Shown piece by piece: positions 6,622-10,412 of a DNA stretch of 10,412 nucleotides. The position numbers and the translations under genes are program-made. The stretch lies in assembly GCA_014846175.1 (NCBI GenBank), contig RKAV01000070.1:1-10412 (forward strand), given 5' to 3'. The DNA is from a bacterium (GTDB taxonomy: Bacteria; Bacillota_I; Bacilli_A; RF39; UBA660). Every line of letters begins with the position of its first letter. Within the stretch, counting starts at the first letter, position 1. Below the pieces are notes generated by a model. That model worked only from the letters and a program-made list of their open reading frames with translations, was not told the DNA's origin and searched no databases.

Positions 6622-7359
6622 ATGAAAAAAACGAGTAAGGTGAGCTTGTCACTTGGATTCTTAGGAGTTTCAATGATAGGTGCCTCTATATTTTTACAAT
6701 ATAGGTCTTTTCAAATAGAAAAGAAAAATAGTGTAATTTATGAGAAAGTTACTATGAAGGATTTAACTTCTGGTACAATTGAAAAAGTTAGTCAAAAAGA
6801 GAATAATAATGATATAGTAGAGGAAAAGGTAGCTGATCCTTTAGCAACATCTCAAACACCTACTGAAGAAGTAGAAGTAAAGGATGAGGTTAAAGAAATA
6901 ACTACTTATGAAGATGTTACAACTACTCCAGTTGAACCAATTGTTTATGATGGAATGACTTTAAATCAATTAGCAGAAAAATTAAATAGAAGTTTAAAGT
7001 CAACAATAGCTGGTAAAGGTTATTTAATTGCTAGTTACTCACTACAATTAGGTGTTGATCCTTATTTAGCTACGGCTATTATTTTACATGAAACTGGTTG
7101 TAGTAGTGGAATGTGTAGTAATTTAGTTCGTAGTTGTAACAATGTTGGTGGTCAAAAAGGTGGCCCTTCTTGTGGAGGAGGAAGCTATAAGGCTTATCCA
7201 ACTTTAGATGAAGGTATTATGGGTTATATTGATAATCTATATAGAAACTATGTTTCTAAAGGCCTAACAACAGCAAATGCAATGGGACCTAAATATGCAG
7301 CTAGTACCACTTGGGCTAGTCAAGTAAATAATTTCATTGCATCAATAAAAAATAAATAA
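6622..7359 (+). CDS. Membrane-anchored GH73-like glucosaminidase (cell-wall hydrolase)
   Basis: This is probably an autolysin-type endo-beta-N-acetylglucosaminidase that cleaves peptidoglycan glycan strands outside the membrane. The ATG at 6622 follows AAGGAGG (6611-6617) by 4 bases and gives 245 residues. Residues 1-6 are basic and about 7-26 are hydrophobic, with no convincing cleavage site, so an N-terminal anchor is more likely than a cleaved signal. Residues about 35-110 are an acidic Thr/Val/Pro linker. The C-terminal domain (about 112-244) shows the GH73 pattern: IILHETG with probable catalytic Glu157, CNNVGGQKG (172-180), and YKAYPTLDEGIMGYIDNLYRN (189-209, shown by key residues Y192, E197, I199 and Y202). 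Four cysteines (160, 165, 172, 184) cluster around the active-site loop and could form disulfides outside the cell. It is monocistronic, between its own promoter and terminator. Confidence 0.85.
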   Translation: MKKTSKVSLSLGFLGVSMIGASIFLQYRSFQIEKKNSVIYEKVTMKDLTSGTIEKVSQKENNNDIVEEKVADPLATSQTPTEEVEVKDEVKEITTYEDVTTTPVEPIVYDGMTLNQLAEKLNRSLKSTIAGKGYLIASYSLQLGVDPYLATAIILHETGCSSGMCSNLVRSCNNVGGQKGGPSCGGGSYKAYPTLDEGIMGYIDNLYRNYVSKGLTTANAMGPKYAASTTWASQVNNFIASIKNK

Positions 7360-7370
7360 GAATATAACTG

Positions 7371-7399
7371 ACAGATAAGTTATCTTATCTGTTTTTTTT
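7371..7399 (+). terminator. Rho-independent terminator of the glucosaminidase gene
   Basis: A perfect 9-bp stem, ACAGATAAG (7371-7379) with CTTATCTGT (7384-7392), has a 4-base loop TTAT and a run of eight T (7392-7399). Confidence 0.9.
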
Positions 7400-7470
7400 G
7401 TCTAATTTTAGATAATTATTCCTAAGATACTACTACTTAACTTAACATAACATTTATTAGGAGGGCATCT

Positions 7471-10089
7471 ATGGAAAAAATAAAGTTTGAGGGATTAAGT
7501 ACCGAAGAAGTAACTAGGTCAAGAGAAAAATATGGAAGTAATGCTTTAGAAACTATTCATAGAGATACCTTTTTTCGGCAGCTACTTAGAAGTTTAGGTG
7601 ACCCAATAATCCGTATATTATTAATTGCACTTGGAATAAAAACAATATTTTTAATTAAAGATTTCGATTGGTATGAAACGGTAGGAATAGCAATAGCTAT
7701 TTTTCTAGCATCATTTATTTCTACTTTATCAGAATATGGAAGTGAAAAAGCTTTTGATAAGTTACAGCAAGAAGCATCAAAAACAAAAGCAAAAGTTAAA
7801 AGATTTGAGGGTATTAAGAATATTCCAATAGATGATATAGTAGTAGGAGATATTATTCTTTTAGAATATGGGGAAAAAATACCTGCAGATGGAATATTAT
7901 TAGAAGGTAATTTAACTATTGATGAATCATCAATTACAGGGGAAAGTAAAGAAATATATAAGTATCCTTTTAGAAAAGGGAATAATCCAAAAGACTCTAA
8001 TGAATTATTTAGAGGTAGTGTTATTTATCAAGGTACTGGTAAAATGTTAGTGACTAAAGTAGGTGTTAATACTTTCTATGGTAAAATAGCTAAAGAGTTA
8101 CAACAAGTTCAACCAGAAAGTCCTCTTAAATCTAGATTAAGACATTTAGCAACTATAATTAGTAGAATTGGTTATTGTTCTGCTTTCTTTGTAGCATTTT
8201 CATATTTATTATTTTCTTTAGTTATTAATAATCAATTTAATATAAATAAAATAATTACATATTGTAGTGATCTTTCCTTATTATTTGCTCATCTTTTATA
8301 TGCTTTAACTTTAGCAGTAACAATGATAGTAGTATCAGTTCCAGAAGGGTTACCAATGATGATAACTTTAGTTTTATCTAGCAATATGAAAAGAATGCTT
8401 AAAGATAATATTTTAGTTAGAAAACTAGTCGGTATAGAAACATCAGGTAGTTTAAATATCTTATTTACGGATAAAACAGGAACACTTACTAAAGGAGAAC
8501 TTGAAGTAGTAGGGATGATTTTAGGTGATGGTAGAGTAATTAATAGTAATAAGGAATTAGTAAAACACAAGAAATATTTAAGAGTATTAGATGAATCTTT
8601 AATTCAAAATAATAGTTGTAATTATGATAAGACTAGTAGAAAGTTTATTGGTGGTAATGCAACTGATCAAGCATGTGTTAAATTTGTTTATGATAAGAAA
8701 CCAACTATATTACCAAAAATTAAGGAGAAACCTTTTAATAGTAAAGATAAATATTCTAAAGTAGTAGTTAATGATAATGGGAATATTGCTTATATTAAGG
8801 GTAGTCCTGAGTTATTATTAAAGAAATGTAATAGGTACTTATCACTTGATGGTAGGGAAACTAGATTTAGTTCTTCTTCTATGCTTAAAAAATTAGAAGA
8901 GTATACCAAAAGTGGTATTAGAGTTATTTTAACTGGTTATAGTAGGAATGATACTGATGAAATTGTACTTTTGTCTTTACTACTTATTAAGGATGAATTG
9001 AGAAAAGAAAGTAAGAGTGCTGTTGATATGGTAGAAAAGGCTGGTGTTCAAGTAGTAATGATTACAGGAGATAATAAAGAAACAGCTACAACTATTGCAA
9101 GAGAAGTTGGTATTATAAAGAATAGTAATGATTTGGTATTAACTAGTAATGATCTTAATAATATGTCTGATGCTGAATTAAAGAAGAAACTACCTAATTT
9201 AAAAGTAGTAGCAAGAGCACTTCCACAGGATAAAAGTAGATTAGTAAGAATATCAGAAGAGTTGGAATTAGTAGTTGGTATGACAGGTGATGGCGTTAAT
9301 GATGCTCCAGCACTTAAGAAAGCAGATGTTGGTTTTGCTATGAATAGTGGAACAGAAGTAGCTAAAGAAGCTAGTGATATTATCTTACTTGATAATAATT
9401 TCTATTCTATTACTAAAGCTATACTTTATGGAAGAACTATTTTTAAAAGTATTAGAAAGTTTATTATCTTTCAATTAACTGTTAACTTTTGTGCTGTATT
9501 TTTATCTATTATCGGTCCTTTTATTGGAGTAGCTACGCCAGTAACAGTTATTCAAATGTTATGGATTAATATGGTTATGGATACTTTAGCAGGTATAGCA
9601 TTTTCTTATGAAGCTCCTCTTCTTGAATATATGGATGAAAAACCAAAAGATAGGTATGAACCTATTTTAAATAATTATATGATACATGAAATAGTATTTA
9701 TTGGTGTTTATTCATCACTACTTTGTATTTTCTTTTTAAAAAGTCCTTATATTCATTCATTCTTTAGGACTGATATAAATGATAAGTACTTTCTAACGGC
9801 TTTTTTTGGATTGTTTATTTTTATAAGTATTTTTAATAGTTTCAATGCCAGAACTTCACGACTTAATATCTTTGCTAATTTATTTAAAAATAAAATGTTC
9901 TTAATAGTCATATTATTTATTGTAGTAGTTCAGTTTATTCTTATATATTATGGAGGTGAGTTATTTAGAACAGTAGGACTTAGTTTTAAGGAAATAGAAA
10001 TTATGCTTTTTTGTGCTTTTTCTGTTATTCCAGCTGAATTATTTAGAAAGATATATTTGAAGAAAAAACATAAGTTGGGTAATGTTTAA
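7471..10089 (+). CDS. P-type calcium-transporting ATPase (PMCA/P2B-like)
   Basis: This polytopic membrane pump uses ATP to export a cation, most likely Ca2+. The 872 residues contain every catalytic landmark: TGES in the actuator domain (156-159), PEGLP in membrane helix 4 (291-295), the phosphorylated Asp334 in DKTGTLT, KGSPE in the nucleotide domain (443-447), TGDN (532-535) and TGDGVNDAP (605-613). Helix 5 reads FQLTVN, and helix 6 carries WINMVMD with Asn700 and Asp704. This resembles plasma-membrane (P2B) pumps, which bind one Ca2+, more than SERCA pumps. The usual ten membrane helices can be placed: pairs near 46-90 and 227-300, then six after about 660. AGGAGGG (7459-7465) precedes the ATG by 5 bases. 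No convincing promoter was found at 7400-7458. It ends in a short basic tail with no calmodulin-type extension. Substrate is inferred from the motifs. Confidence 0.92.
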   Translation: MEKIKFEGLSTEEVTRSREKYGSNALETIHRDTFFRQLLRSLGDPIIRILLIALGIKTIFLIKDFDWYETVGIAIAIFLASFISTLSEYGSEKAFDKLQQEASKTKAKVKRFEGIKNIPIDDIVVGDIILLEYGEKIPADGILLEGNLTIDESSITGESKEIYKYPFRKGNNPKDSNELFRGSVIYQGTGKMLVTKVGVNTFYGKIAKELQQVQPESPLKSRLRHLATIISRIGYCSAFFVAFSYLLFSLVINNQFNINKIITYCSDLSLLFAHLLYALTLAVTMIVVSVPEGLPMMITLVLSSNMKRMLKDNILVRKLVGIETSGSLNILFTDKTGTLTKGELEVVGMILGDGRVINSNKELVKHKKYLRVLDESLIQNNSCNYDKTSRKFIGGNATDQACVKFVYDKKPTILPKIKEKPFNSKDKYSKVVVNDNGNIAYIKGSPELLLKKCNRYLSLDGRETRFSSSSMLKKLEEYTKSGIRVILTGYSRNDTDEIVLLSLLLIKDELRKESKSAVDMVEKAGVQVVMITGDNKETATTIAREVGIIKNSNDLVLTSNDLNNMSDAELKKKLPNLKVVARALPQDKSRLVRISEELELVVGMTGDGVNDAPALKKADVGFAMNSGTEVAKEASDIILLDNNFYSITKAILYGRTIFKSIRKFIIFQLTVNFCAVFLSIIGPFIGVATPVTVIQMLWINMVMDTLAGIAFSYEAPLLEYMDEKPKDRYEPILNNYMIHEIVFIGVYSSLLCIFFLKSPYIHSFFRTDINDKYFLTAFFGLFIFISIFNSFNARTSRLNIFANLFKNKMFLIVILFIVVVQFILIYYGGELFRTVGLSFKEIEIMLFCAFSVIPAELFRKIYLKKKHKLGNV

Positions 10090-10126
10090 AACTTTTGTTA
10101 TTTATAATACTATTTAAATAAAAAAC

Positions 10127-10161
10127 AGCACCTGATTCAACTATTGTTGAATTCGGGTGCT
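10127..10161. repeat. Bulged hairpin; minus-strand terminator or IS200/IS605-type end hairpin
   Basis: The stem 10127-10141 with 10146-10161 has 15 pairs, a TATT loop and a single unpaired T at 10152 on the 3' side between lower and upper stem. On the plus strand the pair 10133/10155 is a tolerated U-G; on the minus strand it would be C-A. On the minus strand the stem is followed by G and six T (complement of 10120-10125), so it can also act as a terminator for leftward transcription. On the plus strand no T-run follows. Confidence 0.7.
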
Positions 10162-10174
10162 CACCAAAAAACTT

Positions 10175-10378
10175 GGGAAAGCATCTGATTACCACAATCA
10201 AATGTATCCTTTTTTTATTATATGAAGTTTCCTTCATCTGTATACATTTTATCATAAAATTATGAATATAACAATTACTAAAAAATTTATACTTTTCTCG
10301 TACTATAAATTTCTTGTTTTATGATAATTTATTTGTTATTATTAATTCGGATACATTTGAAATATCAGGTGCTTTCCC
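10175..10378. repeat. Long inverted repeat with internal hairpins (structured region)
   Basis: The arms GGGAAAGCATCTGAT (10175-10189) and ATCAGGTGCTTTCCC (10364-10378) pair with one G-U. CAAATGTATCC (10199-10209) pairs perfectly with GGATACATTTG (10349-10359), leaving a 9/4-base internal loop. The enclosed 139 bases are very AT-rich and contain ATGAAG-TTTC-CTTCAT (10222-10237), which on the minus strand is a GAAA-tetraloop hairpin. They also hold TTATCATAAAA (10250-10260) facing TTTTATGATAA (10317-10327), and a 9-bp TTTATA-type stem around 10288-10310. I see no gene on either strand in 10090-10406. Confidence 0.75.
10314..10342 (+). promoter_or_regulatory. Candidate promoter for a gene starting at 10407
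   Basis: TTGTTT (10314-10319), a 17-base spacer and TATTAT (10337-10342), preceded by TGT, form an extended -10. The predicted start is near 10349, at the right arm of the inverted repeat. The layout matches the extended -10 promoter at 6520-6548. Confidence 0.4.
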
Positions 10379-10399
10379 TTCTAATAATAAATAGAAGGG
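10376..10399 (+). promoter_or_regulatory. Hairpin covering a ribosome binding site
   Basis: A perfect 8-bp stem, CCCTTCTA (10376-10383) with TAGAAGGG (10392-10399), has an 8-base loop. Its 3' arm is part of the AAGGGTGGTGAT ribosome binding site (10395-10406) just before the ATG at 10407. Folding would hide the site and lower translation. CCC at 10376-10378 is shared with the long inverted repeat, so the two folds compete. Confidence 0.5.
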
Positions 10400-10406
10400 T
10401 GGTGAT

Positions 10407-10412
10407 ATGTAT
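10407..10412 (+). CDS. Possible start of a plus-strand gene running off the window
   Basis: ATG at 10407 follows a near-consensus ribosome binding site, AAGGGTGGTGAT. Only two codons (Met-Tyr) are visible, so nothing can be said of the product. The call rests on the start signals and the candidate promoter upstream. Confidence 0.35.

Larger units (their letters stand above)
10127..10412 (+). mobile_element. Possible left end of an IS200/IS605-type element
   Basis: The layout is a 3'-side-bulged hairpin, then a non-coding stretch, then a hairpin over the ribosome binding site just before an ATG. It resembles the left end of IS200/IS605 elements, whose single-strand transposases recognise bulged hairpins and whose tnpA leaders are folded to limit translation. 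The roughly 280 bases between the end hairpin and the ATG are longer than I would expect. No transposase residues are inside the window, so this rests on structure alone. A structured RNA leader is the main alternative. Confidence 0.28.

Noticed and set aside
7400..7458. Promoter for the P-type ATPase
   Set aside because: TAAGAT at 7423-7428 has no acceptable -35 at 16-18 bases, so I could not support a call, although a promoter is expected after the terminator at 7371-7399.
8289..8570. 93-codon minus-strand frame inside the P-type ATPase
   Set aside because: Lies opposite the PEGLP and DKTGT coding region and reads as a serine/isoleucine-rich shadow.
10130..10136. ACCTGAT word resembling a thiamine riboswitch segment
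   Set aside because: None of the other conserved thiamine-riboswitch blocks (CTGAGA, GGATAATNCCAGCG) is present.
10043..10255. 70-codon minus-strand frame over the end of the ATPase
   Set aside because: Runs through the strong hairpin and T-run at 10120-10161 and into the ATPase gene, has no good ribosome binding site and resembles no family.
10394..10404. AGAAGGGTGGT resembling the core of a T-box antiterminator
   Set aside because: The following ACCGCG-type bases are absent (GATATG instead), and no specifier-loop leader could be drawn.
10127..10412. Retron non-coding RNA upstream of a reverse transcriptase
   Set aside because: Flanking inverted repeats and a downstream ATG fit loosely, but no convincing branching-guanosine context or msd-type hairpin was seen and no reverse transcriptase residues are visible. 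Kept only as a remote option.

Overview
This is an AT-rich window with strong AGGAGG-type ribosome binding sites, sigma-A-like promoters, UUA/AGA-rich codon use and the standard stop codons (TAA and TAG close the genes, and no in-frame TGA is needed). Together with a peptidoglycan ligase and a cell-wall hydrolase, this suggests a walled low-GC Firmicute, probably an uncultured gut Bacilli lineage (Erysipelotrichia/RF39-like). The taxonomy is inferred from style and was not tested.

Positions 1-249 hold a divergent promoter region. On the right it drives an operon of murE (UDP-MurNAc tripeptide synthetase, 250-1662), an unrecognised 341-residue protein (1692-2717) and tex (S1/YqgF nucleic-acid-binding protein, 2729-4873). 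On the left is a minus-strand reading frame (1-123) whose second half is an exact inverted copy of the start of murE. That is either an invertible N-terminus switch or a fold-back artefact at a sequence end.

tex converges on a three-gene minus-strand cassette (6488 down to 4870), with overlapping stop codons and a shared bidirectional terminator. The three genes are diverged tandem paralogs of about 180 residues from a family I do not recognise. They look like one translationally coupled operon and are the best candidate here for an undescribed system.

A compact divergent promoter region (6507-6621) separates that cassette from a membrane-anchored, cysteine-bearing GH73-like glucosaminidase (6622-7359), which ends in a clear terminator. 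A P-type calcium-pump-like ATPase of the PMCA style follows (7471-10089).

The last 320 bases (10090-10412) hold no complete gene but are dense in secondary structure. They contain a bulged hairpin, a 204-bp inverted-repeat structure that reuses the same ten-base word, a candidate promoter, and a small hairpin that would cover the ribosome binding site of a frame starting at 10407. This could be the left end of an IS200/IS605-type element or a structured RNA leader. The sequence beyond the window is needed to decide.
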